DNA of 64,000 nt from Amoebidium appalachense (taxonomy: Eukaryota > Ichthyosporea). Within the stretch, counting starts at the first letter, position 1; every line of letters starts with the position of its first letter. This document shows, piece by piece, positions 1 through 30,789 of this stretch. The notes under the pieces were generated by a model. It did not search any database. It saw nothing but the letters and a program-made list of their open reading frames with translations, and was not told the DNA's origin. The stretch spans positions 2,294,001 through 2,358,000 of the forward strand of contig CAVNZM010000003.1 in assembly GCA_963693365.1 (NCBI GenBank), in the 5' to 3' direction. Made by a program: the position numbers and the translations under genes.

Positions 1-359
1 GAAAACATGCCGTCCCCCCCTCGAATGAGAGATCGATCTTTTGACCGTTGATCTCCCATACAAAAGTGAACCCACTGCGGGTCGAAGTTCTCAGGCCACT
101 GCCTCGGCACAGCACGTAGCCACGCACTGAGAAGGTTCCGTGTTTCTTCGCGTAGTGTCTCGCTTTTAATGCGCCCGTCGTTTGGGTTGGGGAATTTGTA
201 AACGAAAACCTTGTTTTGGTCGTCGTAGTTGCCTCTGCAGCCTGGAACACTGCATATGTTACCGATTTTGTTGCTACGCAGACCGTTACTCCTCTTCTTA
301 TCCATTCCAGGCTCGGGAGGAGCAGCTCCCTTCATAAGGCCAGTCCCGCCGTCAGCCAT
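1..359 (-). CDS. possible THAP-like zinc-finger exon, partial at left edge
   Basis: On the minus strand an open frame starts at an ATG at 359 and stays open to base 1. About 35 residues in comes a C-x4-C pair (CSVPGC, codons at 254 and 239). It is followed by KVFVYKFPNPND and, about 20 residues later, LLSAWLRAVPRQW. The pattern Cys pair, K-F-P, then W-x-x-A-x-P-R resembles a THAP DNA-binding domain, as found in transcription factors and P-element-type transposases. The expected C-x2-H after the domain is not seen, and codon usage deteriorates after about base 90. From there another frame reads more protein-like (FTFVWEINGQKIDLSFEGG), so a frameshift or an unseen splice is possible. I have not identified the gene; the THAP call is inference. 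Confidence 0.3.
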   Translation of the reverse strand, partial: MADGGTGLMKGAAPPEPGMDKKRSNGLRSNKIGNICSVPGCRGNYDDQNKVFVYKFPNPNDGRIKSETLREETRNLLSAWLRAVPRQWPENFDPQWVHFCMGDQRSKDRSLIRGGDGMF

Positions 360-1790
360 GTTACCGATGTCTCCGTCTTTGAACCAAAAAAAGCGAGACG
401 TAAACGAAAAACAACAACATACATGTTCTGTGCGGACATCTCGTTTTAGGGCCGGAATCCAGTGGATCGAAATACCACGAGCACAATGGAATGCGATTTT
501 ATGACGTAGTGTATCCAGGCCGTCTTTTTTCAGAGGGCCGTGCTAGCTCTTTTTTTCAGAGGGCCGTGCTAGCTCTTTTTTTCAGAGGGCCGTGGCGCTA
601 GCCCTAGCCGTCACCACGGCCCTCTGAAAAAAAGAGGGCCGTGCCGTCACCCAGCCTGGGGCGGACACTCACGAGTCACGACAGCCCACGAACAGGTCCC
701 GCCGGAAATAGCATGAGATCTTGGCCAATCATCTTGCGCCCGCTCAGAGCCTTCGAAAGATCTAACCAGGGTGTGAAATAATGCTAATGCGAGTTCAAAC
801 TTCAGAGGCAAGTTCTGGCAGTTGTATCCTACATGAACAGGCGCACCAACTATTCTGTAAAATAGACCCCCGACCCAGTTATCAAATTAACCCAATTAAC
901 CAAGCGTATTCTAAGGTGGTCGTCGAAAAAAAATGATCTGACTTCAAAGGTTATTGCGGTCGTTTTCGGAACTAAGGTATATTTGTAGCCCTGAGGTACC
1001 TATATATGTATGCCATATCTTTCAATATCACACCCTGCTACTTATTGTAGTGTTTGACGCATGCGGCGTGACAACTCTTGCCCTTGTGTCTTACTAGCCA
1101 CCAACGTTTAGCATCGAAAAAAATTCAAAATAAAAAACTTTTGTATTTAAATATTATCCTTTCCCTTTTTGAAGGAAGCCATGATTTTTGGTGCCCTTGT
1201 TGCATGCTCACGTTCGTGAGCCTCTCCTGCCGCAATCTTATTGAGTTAGAGTGCACCAATGATATGCCTGCCCAGGAATTCCGTCACGCACAAATGGTCT
1301 GCGCAGTGCCACCATTTTCACACTCGCACCGTTTTCTCACCCTCGTCGTTTTGCAGAAGTGTCAGAAGTGAAAGCGTTCCTTCGTTCTTTTCTTTCTCTC
1401 TTCTAGGGGCTAAAATAACCAGAAACACTTCTTGCTGTGACCAAGACTCCGTGATTTTTGCTTCCACCTAACTCGGTGCTTGTGTGTTCCACCGTGCTGT
1501 TTTTTTTTCCCCTTCACGTTTCCGATCCCATTGAGCACATGTACTCGTGGTTTCGTGCGTGTCTCGGCATCAGAAGATTTTTTTCTGGTGAGCTTGTTAA
1601 TGTTAATGATAGGGGTTTTCGAAAGGCAGCGCGGACCTTATTCACTCAAATTTTTGGCGAAGTTTAGCATTACCACTTCGGTTCCAGCAGTATAGTTGGC
1701 AAGATCTCAGTAAACAAGATCGAACACAACATAGGTAGTCACTCACTTCGTGACCTTCATACATTAAGTTTTCCCTAAACATATTACAAA
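360..1790. other. intergenic region upstream of the antiporter gene
   Basis: No convincing coding sequence. It contains a tandem/inverted repeat block at 521-637, AT-rich stretches with TATATA near 1000, and T-rich tracts towards 1500-1600. The last 100 bp presumably hold the 5' UTR of the antiporter. No promoter element is clear enough to call. Confidence 0.5.
521..637. repeat. short tandem repeat ending in an inverted copy (hairpin)
   Basis: Three direct copies of a roughly 25-bp unit (poly-T, then CAGAGGGCCGTG and GCTAGCTC) lie at about 523-594. A reverse-complement copy follows at 613-637, so the third and fourth units can form a stem of about 22 bp with an 18-bp loop containing CTAGCCCTAGC. 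It could be the end of a decayed transposon or a transcription terminator-like hairpin. Confidence 0.7.
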
Positions 1791-4311
1791 ATGGCCGGAG
1801 AGACCAGCATATTCAACGGCGGGAGCCCTTTGCAAACAGCAATAGCCCTCCTCCTCGTGCAGATTATTCTCATTGTTCTCATCAGCCGTTTTCTCGCCAT
1901 CTTTCTTCGCCGCCTCCACCAACCCACCGTCCTTGCAGAGGTTTTGGGCGGAATCATTCTTGGTCCTTCTGCCTTGGGACGAATCCCGGGCTTTCTCGAC
2001 ACCATCTTCCCCCCGAAATCTCTGCCCGTTCTCAAGGGTGTTGCCGATCTCGGTTTGGTGATGTTCCTGTTCATCGTCGGGCTGGAGCTGGAACTCACCC
2101 TCCTTCGTCGCACAGCCAAGCTGGCCACGATGGTGTCCATCGCGGGCATTATCCTTCCTTTCCTCGCCGGGTTTGGCGTTGCAAAGGTTCTCTGGGATGT
2201 TCTCGGCACACCAGACATCAGGGTTGGCTACTGGACGTTTGCGTGTTTTATCGCAGTGGCCATGAGCATTACGGCCTTCCCCGTTTTGGCCCGCATGCTT
2301 GCCGAGTTCAAGCTGTACTCCACCCCTGTGGGCGTCACTTCCATCACTGCTGCTGCGGTCGATGACGTCATTGCTTGGTGCTTCCTCGCCTTGGTGGTGG
2401 CCATTAGCAGGTCTCAGGGGGATTCCCCCGTCGTTGTTGTTTACGTCATATTGTGCACAGGGGCATTTGCCCTGTTCATGTTGTTTGGCGTGCGGCCCCT
2501 GTTGGAAAAACTCTATCAGAGGACTGTGGGCGATGGCGATAATGGGTCGGAAAAGGCTCATATTCCTATAAAGTGGGTGGTTATGGCGTTTATGATAACA
2601 TGCTCCAGCGCGTTTGTAACGGAGGCACTTGGCGTGCATGCGATTTTTCGGCGGGTTTTTGGCAGGTTTGACTATGCCCCGCCGTGGTGGTTTTGCCGTG
2701 GGTCTGATCGAGAAAATCGAGGACTTCATCACCATTGTTATGCTTCCACTTTACTTTACGTTTTCCGGTCTTCGCACGCAAATTACCGCGGTTAATACAG
2801 CGGAGGGTTGGGGTGTTGCTATCCTCGTTATCGTGTGCGCATGTTCCAAGATTGTCGGTGCAACGGGAACGTGCCTGGCCTTCCGTCTTCCCTTGCGCGA
2901 ATCCCTTGCCGTAGGCGTCCTAATGAACACAAAGGGTCTGGTGGAGCTCATTGTTCTTAACGTCGGTTTAGACGCAGGAGCGATAAATCGCCCGGTTTTC
3001 GTGGTAATGGTTTTGATGGCACTTGCAACGACCTTTATGACTTCCCCGCTGGTCAAACTGGTCTACCCGACCAGCTACCAAACCAAGCAGGCGTCAAGAA
3101 TGTCAAGGAGCAAACGTCCCAGCGACGAATACGAAACACTCCTGTCAGAGCCCCTCTCTTTGGTGGTGTACCTTGAAACACTGAAGGACGCCGCGTTGGC
3201 ATTAACGTTCATGAACGCGCTAGGCGGGTTCGGGCATCCTTCAAATGTAAACACAACGAATTTCGGCAAAAACGGCAGTCAGAATTCCTACGCGGACGGG
3301 ATTTCTTCTCCGGAGAGTCCAACGTCGCTGCTTTCTCTCTCGGCATTGAAGATGCACACCGTCACGGATCGTAACAGCACGGTCCTCCACGCAACCCTTC
3401 TGTCAGTGAACAATGGCCAGGGGCCCGTCGATCCAATCCTTCAGAACTTCCGTAACCATGCACGTACTTACGGGGTCGAGCCGGCTTGCAAGACAGTTGT
3501 CACTACAGAGAACACCTTTGCCGATGACATCATCAATGCGGCGCGGCTTCAGAAGGCAAAGGGTGTGTTTGTGTCGTGGTCCCCGAGCCAGCTTGAACGT
3601 ACCACCTCGTCGATGATTTTCAACACCAGCAACAGCAGCAACCGGGACAACCTCGTGTCCTCCCTCGTGGAAACGTCTCCACTTCCCATGCTTCTGTTTG
3701 CGCAAAAGACGTCACTCCCCTCCTACACCTCCCGCTTGCAGCTAGGCGGCCGCGGGCTCCAACACATGTTCAACCACGGCAGCGAATACGATTCGTCCGC
3801 CGACACCGGTGTAAGCGAAATGGAGACAACCCTAAACATGCACGCACAGACCGTTGCACTCCCTCCCATTGGTAGCCGTCGGCGTGTGGTGGTCCCTTAC
3901 TTCGGCACTGAGGATGACTCGGCTGCCCTGCTCACGGCACTCCGCCTTGTGCGTGTTTCCCCGCATGCAGTCGTGCACGTGGTCGTGCTCTTGCCCTCCT
4001 CTCCTGTTAGCGGCGTCGACGGGGATGGAAAAAAAGTTCTAGGTGGGACTGGAGCCGGACCGACGGATTCGATTGGTGTAGGGGCTGAGAGTGCCGAGGT
4101 GGACATGGGCCAGTCCATGGGGCGTGGGAGAGACACGTGCTTGGCGCTGGCAGAGAGATTGGTGCAGGATGAGAGTATGGGGGTGGCCGTGGTGGTCACA
4201 AGACACCACACAGACACACCCATGGACGTCATTTCTGCTGCAATTGCTACGTGTGGACGTGCTAATTCCACAGGTAGGCGCAACTCCCAAATGCTCCCAT
4301 TCTTTTGTGAG

Positions 4312-4356
<45 letters not shown>

Positions 4357-4782
4357 CGCTCGCTCGCTCGCTCTCGCTCTCTCTCTCTCTCTCTCCCCCC
4401 CCCTCTCCCCCTCCCTCCCCCTCCCCTCCCCCCTCTCCCTCTCTCCCCCTCCCTCCTCCCCCCTCTACCTTTAATTAACTTGCTCTCTCTCTCCACCTCA
4501 CTTACGCACACATACTTTCCATTAACTCTCTGTCTCCTTGTACCTCTGTCTCTCAATATCTACATATCCCTCTCTCTGTCTGTCGGTTTCAGAGCAGTTT
4601 AACTCTCCTTCCTTTCCAACTATCCCCTAAGCTTTGTTTTTGGAGGAATTTGTGCTACGTACCGTTAACATCTCTGTGTCCAGCCCTTTTCGCTCCCCAG
4701 TGCTCTTCTGTGTCCGTGGAGGGTCTGGTGGGTTGTGTGTCTGTGTGAGTGGGTAGTAATGTGTTCAAGCAGGCCTCAGTCA

Positions 4783-4828
<46 letters not shown>

Positions 4829-4835
4829 AAAAAAA

Positions 4836-4875
<40 letters not shown>

Positions 4876-5403
4876 GGAGAGAGAAAAAACGTAAACAAGA
4901 GGTGCGAGAAAAAAAAAAGGAAAAAAGAAAATTGTAAAGGTGCCTGATCATGAACTGGACCAGTTCAAATATTTAGTTGCAAACCCCGCCTCACCTCACA
5001 CGGAAATAAGAAGCACCCGTTATTCTTATTTTATTTTATTTTTTATATATATATTTTTTTTTCCTCTTAACACTTTGCTCTTGTCCACAAAGCAAACCGA
5101 GCAACCATCACGGAGGAGCAGAACCCCACCGACATCCCCGTAGGTCTTGTGGTATGCGGGCGCCAGTCCCCCTCTACTATCGACACGTGGGCACACAACG
5201 ACCAGCTCAAGACGGTCCTTCCAAATATGGAAGGTAGCCACACCGCTATGGAGGATGTGGACGTGGGGGCACGTGCAGAGGGGGTGTTGGGGGTGGTGGG
5301 GGGGAGAGTGTTCATGTATGGTGTGCCTGTGGTGGTGGTAAAGGGGGCAGGGGGCGAAAGGCGTGATTTTGGAAGCGGTAGTGTGGCTTCTGAGGATGTG
5401 TAA
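1791..5403 (+). CDS. CPA2 family cation/H+ antiporter (KHA1/CHX-like), one apparent frameshift
   Basis: Monovalent cation:proton antiporter of the CPA2 family, probably K+/H+ or Na+/H+ exchange across an endomembrane or plasma membrane. Exons are 1791-4273 and 5093-5403; the intron has donor GTAGGC and acceptor AAAG, phase 1. The predicted product is about 930 aa, near yeast KHA1 and plant CHX lengths. Residues 1-430 form the Na_H_exchanger domain: many hydrophobic helices, the Q-P-x-V-L-A-E-V-x-G-G-I segment, the D-D pair in AAAVDDVIAWC, and GVHAIFGGFLAGLTMP. The hydrophilic C-terminal half resembles the CHX universal-stress-like domains (RRVVVPYFGTEDDSAALLTAL; exon 2 ends with a glycine-rich LGVVGGRVFMYGVPVVVV). 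An extra C at 2649 shifts the frame inside the most conserved helix; reading across it restores the family consensus, so the gene is annotated through it. Confidence 0.9.
2646..2652 (+). other. +1 frameshift site in the antiporter
   Basis: The upstream frame reads GVHAIF then CGG CGG. Dropping the C at 2649 gives GVHAIF-GGFLAGLTMP, the family consensus. The local codons are TTT CGG C, so a tRNA-Phe on UUU could re-pair with UUC in the +1 frame. A sequencing indel, a pseudogene mutation and programmed +1 frameshifting cannot be told apart here. Confidence 0.85.
4304..4890. repeat. intronic (CT)n/(CGCT)n and poly(C)-poly(A)-(GA)n tracts
   Basis: The single antiporter intron (4274-5092) holds a (CT)n array with CGCT units at about 4312-4460. 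At 4784-4870 a poly(C) run of about 35 bp passes directly into poly(A) of about 26 bp and then (GA)n. Confidence 0.9.
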
Positions 5404-6523
5404 ATGAAAGTATATGGAGTTGGTGTTTGCCCGTGTAGTATGAATATTCAGTGTTTACGATTATTATACGTAGGCTATGTATGATATGTATGTATGAAAT
5501 TTAGTAGCGAATCATTCAATAGTTGTTTATTGTGCTAGGTGCAAGTGTGTGACCGTAATATAGAAGCGATGCAAAAAACAAATTGCCACACCACAACTAC
5601 AACTCCGACATTAGTCATGGTTATTATTGGATGGCGGGATATCCATATGGATTATCAGCGTCTTGTATTAGGCGAGCCTACGCGTACCTGTTGTTATATG
5701 TATTGCCTCTGAAGACAATCGCAATGATATGGTGTCGTATATGCAACGACCTCAATACAAAGAGCAAGCATTGTGTCCTTATGAGTATACCATCAGGGAA
5801 AACCCAAGCCTCACCAGACTGAATAGCTGTTTCTCAAATTTGAGTGGTCGGCAACCCTCCTCCCCCTCCCCCCTCGCCCCCCCCCCTCCCCCCCCGAACA
5901 TGGCAACACGTGGTTCCTCATATATTACTACAGTTTTTTTCATTGACTAGTACTGGCACCTGAGGGCAATCGTCCGGGCCACAGAAATAGTATAGAAATA
6001 GTATGTGCTCACCAACCCTCACAGAGAAACTCTACCACACGACACATGCAAGTGCACACATGTAATCCCCACATATGTAGCACACACACACAGACACAGA
6101 CACCCACCCACACGCACAAAAGCGAGGGCCAGGAAAGGGGGAGGGAGCTTTGGAGGAGGAGGGGGCCGGGGTGGGTGGGTGGGTGGGTGGGGGGGGGGGG
6201 GGGGGAGGGGGGGGGGGAGGGGATGGGGGTGTCGTATTATTAGAGAGGTGGTACGGTAGCCTCAGACTCGAAGGGAAACAGGGAATCCGAGAGCGTGAGT
6301 GTGGCATGTATTGTAAGTTAACACAGGTTGTGAATTCACACCAGCGCTAGCACCAGTCTAGATCGAGAGACAGTCTCACACAACCATATACATACACACG
6401 CATGCACAACTCCCCCCCCCCCCCCCCCCCCCCCCGTGATTTTTTTGTGACGGATTGTGAGGCTGTCTGATTTTTGTATTCAATACTTGTTGATTTTGAT
6501 GGTGGTGGTGGTGGTGGTGGTGG

Positions 6524-6590
<67 letters not shown>

Positions 6591-6997
6591 GACATTCTGG
6601 ATTGTAAGTTGGAGGTGTATTTTTTTGAAAGGCTCCTGGGGGAGGGAGGGAGGGGGGGGGGGGGGGGGGGGGTGACTATGTCTGGGTGTGTGCGTGTGTG
6701 TGTGTGTGCACGTGTTTGTTTCTGTTTTTTTTTCTTGTTTTTTTTGAGGGGGGGGGGGGGGGGAGGGGAGGGGGGGGAAGGGGGGGGGCATAACAAATAA
6801 TGGGAGTTGCACAATGGATCAAACCCGACCACCAATTTCTGTGTGCATGTAGGATAGAGGTTGTTTGTGTTGGTTTGTTGGTCTTGAGTACTTGCATGCC
6901 CCACGTGTAGACTAAAACTATGTACGCCCATCAGCACACACACTGCACAAACACACAAACACACAAACGCAAACACACAAATGCACACACACACACA

Positions 6998-7083
<86 letters not shown>

Positions 7084-7094
7084 TGCTAAGCTAG

Positions 7095-7150
<56 letters not shown>

Positions 7151-7426
7151 GCACGCACCCACGTAAGTATGTGTGTGTGTGCGCGCGGTTGAGTGTGCCT
7201 GTGTGTGTTGCCTTTCCGCATTTTCCTGCAACTGCCTGTAATCACGTAACCTTATGCATAAGTGGAAGTATGATTTATTTTTAACATTTCTGTATGATTG
7301 GTTGTGCCCAATTACTGCAGGTGCATCCAGTACACCTTAGACTCCACAAATATAAATGTTCGCTATACACCTACTAGTACGGTTATGGCCGCATTTCATA
7401 CATACCATGTTTACATATGGGATTGG

Positions 7427-7494
<68 letters not shown>

Positions 7495-8154
7495 TTTGGG
7501 GGCGGAGGGGGGGCACGCATACTTATGTGAAAGGTAGTGTTCGGTGCAGAACTTTGTGTGTAAGACCTTAGAGAGCTCCCCGGGGGGGGGGGGGGGGGGG
7601 GAGGGGGGGGGGAAGGGGGGGGGGGGGGGGGGGTTTGTAGATTTGATTATCGATGAAAACTCAAACCTACAAGCACACCATTCATCTCAAGGAAAATTAC
7701 TTGAAACAAACCTACACGAAAAAGAAAAGGCCAATAGCGATTAGGATTAAGTAAGTACTGGTACGCATCGACAGACAAGTAGCAACCAATCAATATCACT
7801 TACTGTCATTACCTCTAACCCAACAATCCACATACCACTTGCAATAGAGCTTCATGTCTACCTACAAAACCAAACCACCTGCCCAGGCTGCCCTCAGAAT
7901 ACTCTGAATCGTGCGCACGTGTGTTTCCATGTCCATGTACACATGTTCATGTTACTCTTGCAGGCACTTGCCCTGAGTGCACATGTGTTTGCCAGTGTGC
8001 AAGTTTGTTTTGAATGGCCCGTATGCATGTGTGTCTACCGGTACAAACATGTGTTTTGCCCAAGCACGCGTGTGCGTGTGTGTTCTGTTCACACGCCTGT
8101 TTGTTTTGCCCATGGGCACGTACGTGTGTGTGCGGTGTGTGTGCAGGTGCATTC
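5404..8154. other. intergenic low-complexity region between antiporter and capping enzyme
   Basis: No gene is supported. It includes poly(G) at about 6180-6226, 6527-6589 (about 60 bp, among the longest in the window), 6650-6672 and 7580-7633; poly(C) at 6413-6436; back-to-back (CA)n and (GT)n arrays at 6975-7080 and 7097-7146; and (GT)n at 7429-7490. Open frames here encode only repeat peptides. The two flanking genes converge on this region, so both 3' UTRs should end within it; no AATAAA signal was found with confidence. Confidence 0.7.
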
Positions 8155-27213
<19,059 letters not shown>

Positions 27214-27296
27214 GGCTCACCGGAGCAGGCGGGGCACGGGGGGTGTGCACTTGACAGCGAACCTGTATTGCATGTGTGGACCGTGCGTGTGTGTGT

Positions 27297-27363
<67 letters not shown>

Positions 27364-28129
27364 CGCGCGCTCGTGTACGCGTGTGTACGCCACGCCCAGG
27401 GGCGCACACGTGCGCATGTGTGTGTGTATTGTATGTGTCCTGGGGGGGAGAGGAGAGGGGGGGAAGGGGAGGGTTTGGGGGGGAGGATATGGAAGGTTAG
27501 TACGGGTGGGGGGTTGGCAGGGAGGCCAGGGGCAGAGGGCAGCCGCAGACAAGGATAAGGGGCGCCCGGGGGGTGGGAGGGGAGGGGGGGGGGTTCGGGT
27601 GTGGTTTGTGCCTGTGTCTGTGTTTGTTGTGGGGAGGGAGAGGGGGGAGGGGGGGAGGGGGGGGGGGGGGGGGGGGTTGGTTGGTTACTATGTCCAGGAG
27701 GATATAAAACGATGAACACCCAGATTCATAGCGAAAGCAGGGGGAAAGGTGAGGGGGTGGGGGTAAGGAGAAGCAGCAAGTGGCTGTGTGGTTGGGCACG
27801 TGCAGAATTAGAAGCTTAAATGTGTAAGGTAGAAACTTACATGTGTAAGGGGTGTGTGGCCATTCGTGTGCAAACACACGGTCATGTTCGCCTATTCATG
27901 TGTGCAAACACATTTTTTTGTACTTGTGTATATTCCAGGTCTATCTCTTATTGTATGTGCACGCATATAGTTTGCATCGCTCCGTTTTATGTCAAGCGCT
28001 TGTTCGTATCTGTGTGAACGAGCCAATACGTATACCAGTTCGTACAGCTCCGGTGTGCACGCGCGCGCTCGTGTGTGTGTTTGCGCGGTGTGTGTGTATG
28101 TGTGTCCGTGTGTGTGTTCGTGTGTTTGT

Positions 28130-28222
<93 letters not shown>

Positions 28223-30127
28223 GTGTGTGTTTGCCCGGATATGTGCAGGTGTGTAAAGGTGCTTCAAGCAAGCGCACACCCGTAAGTGTCTACAAGCCTG
28301 TGTTCGTTCATGCACAGATCAGCTCGACACTCACGTAACACGAACAAAATGCACGAAAAATGAGACAAAATCCTTTTATTGAAAACCAATTTCGCGCACC
28401 AGATGTGAATATGACTCGTACAGCTAAAGAGCATGAACGTAACACCCACGTATGCATCACGAGTTACCAAGCCAGAGAACCGAAGCCTGTTGATGGAATG
28501 AGTGCAAAAGAAGCAAAACCAAGTTCGCCCCGGTCTATGAATTTCTTCACAGCCTTGCCTCTCTCTGTCCAGAAAACATAATGTACAAAACGTACCGCTT
28601 GCTACTGCCTGGTGACCTAGAGCTTAGCTGTGATGATTGCTTGGTCACCCGATGCGTGTTGAAGCTAACTGACGTAGAAGAAAATGGACGTGCCTTAAGT
28701 TCAAGTGGTGTGATCGCCGTTCCTTTTCCGCCCGGGCAGTTGAAAAACGCACGCCACAAGCACACACACCCTATAAACACTATAGCTATAGTCTAATCTC
28801 TTATGCTCCCTATGTAACCACTGGCATGGAAACTTGTTGGCCAGTACCGGTAGCTCTCTGATTGTGTTTTTTGCCTGCCACTATATCGAGCTTCATTTTC
28901 GAACGAGATGTTGCGTAATCCAGGTCATCATCAACGACCCGAAGTGTTATGTGCGAATCGGGTCAATGCCTTGACTCGGAAAGGTGGCTTGGCCGCATAA
29001 CTTCATAGGCTGCATCATAATTCGAACCAGGTCGTTCGGGGTTTGGGTCGGGTCGGGTCAAGTGTCCGGCATAGATGGTCACCATGGACAATTATTGGAG
29101 GAGGGAGGTGTTTCCAGAAAGCAAGAACGTGAATCATGAGGAGTTATATGTTTACAGTATTGTGTGCTGCACCGCGGGGTGGCCCACGGGGTGTGTGTGT
29201 GGAGTACCACGTGTGAGTGTGCGAGTGTGAGTGTGTGTGCTGCACCGCGGGGTGGCCCACGGGGTGTGTGTGTGGAGTACCACGTGTGAGTGTGCGAGTG
29301 TGAGTGTGTGTTTGTGTGTGTGTGTGGGGGGGGGGGGATGTGCGTGTGTGTGTGTGTGTGTGTGTGCTACATGTGTTTGAGTGAGCTAGTGTGTCGTGTT
29401 TGTGTTTCTGTGTCAGTGTGTGCGCTTGTGTGTGCTTGTATGTATGTGTAGCAGTATCACAGGTGTGTTTTTGCCTGCATGTGTGTTGTTTGTGTGCTGT
29501 ATGTGACAGCGATGTAGCAAGTGTTGTCCGTTATGTGTGCTTGTGTACGTGTAAGTGCACTGCTAATTAGCATGTTCAACTTACGTGCACATTTATGTGC
29601 GTACATATGCACGTGTGTGCGTGCATGTGGGTCAGAAGTATGTAATTAACTTGTGTTTTTCCATGTGGTTTATTTAAATTAGTCATTCATCATAGTCGAG
29701 CACAAGTGCGAAACCAGCGCAACGTGCTATTCAAAAAACACTACCCTTTAAACCCGTTCCCTTTCTGTGGCACCTATGCACCAACAGCAATATTGTAGTA
29801 CAGATATACTATGGGTCAAACAAAAATACGTCGATCAATACCAAAATTCCTGCAAAACCCGCCGGCAGGCTGCGCGCGAAAAAGTCATAATATCATAAAG
29901 AGATAGTTCCTAAACTTCGAAATGGTGCCAGCACAATATCCTACAATCACTCTTCTTTCCTTTCCGTCAACTCAGGTCTCGCAAGCTCACATCATATGCG
30001 AATCGAATCATACATCTGCGTGGCTTAAAGACGGAGCATATGTTCAAGGGACAAAATCTACATATACACCAGGGCGCTTATATATACGTATACGTCCAAC
30101 GTCTAAGAACAGCAACAGAACCTATTT
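27214..30127. other. intergenic region between capping enzyme and R2 genes
   Basis: Presumed promoter and 5' UTR of the capping gene followed by the 3' flank of the R2 gene. Contents: (GT)n at 27300-27354 and 28133-28220, G-rich tract 27640-27676, an exact 73-bp duplication at 29160-29307, and AT-rich unique sequence from 29640. A 71-codon plus-strand frame at 28581-28796 (starts MYKTYRLLLPGDLELSCDDC) has ordinary composition but no recognisable family; I do not call it a gene. Confidence 0.6.
29160..29307. repeat. 73-bp tandem duplication
   Basis: Two consecutive copies beginning GTGTGCTGCACCGCGGGGTG and ending GTGAGTGTGCGAGTGTGAGT, essentially identical. Confidence 0.9.
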
Positions 30128-30352
30128 TTAGAAGTCGCAGTCGACGCTGAACACGTGGTTCTCCTTGTCGGCCATGACACCGGCCTTCTGGTAGTCACCG
30201 ACCCTCTTCTCGAAGAAGTTGGTCTTGCCCTCCAGCGAGATGAGCTCCATCCAGTCGAAGGGGTTCTCGCTGTGGTACTCCTGCAAAGGGAAAAGGTAGA
30301 TGAGTTGGGTGTTTTTATGGGTTCTCATTGTGAGTAGTGGTGGACTCACAAG

Positions 30353-30395
<43 letters not shown>

Positions 30396-30754
30396 TGGGA
30401 GTGTACATACGAGTCCACCTAATGGAGGAAGAGCAAAGGGAAGGAACTTTTAAGAGGAAAAGATGCAATATTCAGCCATTCCAAACACGTGCGAATCGTG
30501 CATGGTTGAAAAAAGCCAAAGGGGGAAGAGGAACAAGGTGTTGTGTGTGTCTGTAGGGGGAGGGGGGGAGGGAGAGGGGGGAGGGAGAGGGGGGTTTTTA
30601 CCTTCTCCAGACCGAGAGCAACAAGCAGGCGGTCAGCAACGAACTCTATGTACCGGCACATCAGGTCGCAGTTCATGCCGATGAGGGCTACGGGCAGTGC
30701 ATCCGTAAGGAACTCCTGTTATGGGGATGGACGTCTGGTCAGTAGTTAATCAAG

Positions 30755-30789
<35 letters not shown>

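Noticed and set aside
1764-2735. 323-codon minus-strand frame opposite the antiporter
   Set aside because: Antisense shadow of a conserved coding exon; no domain, basic low-quality composition.
28547-28796. Small genes on either strand upstream of the capping enzyme
   Set aside because: Both frames have ordinary composition but no family resemblance, splice context or start support.
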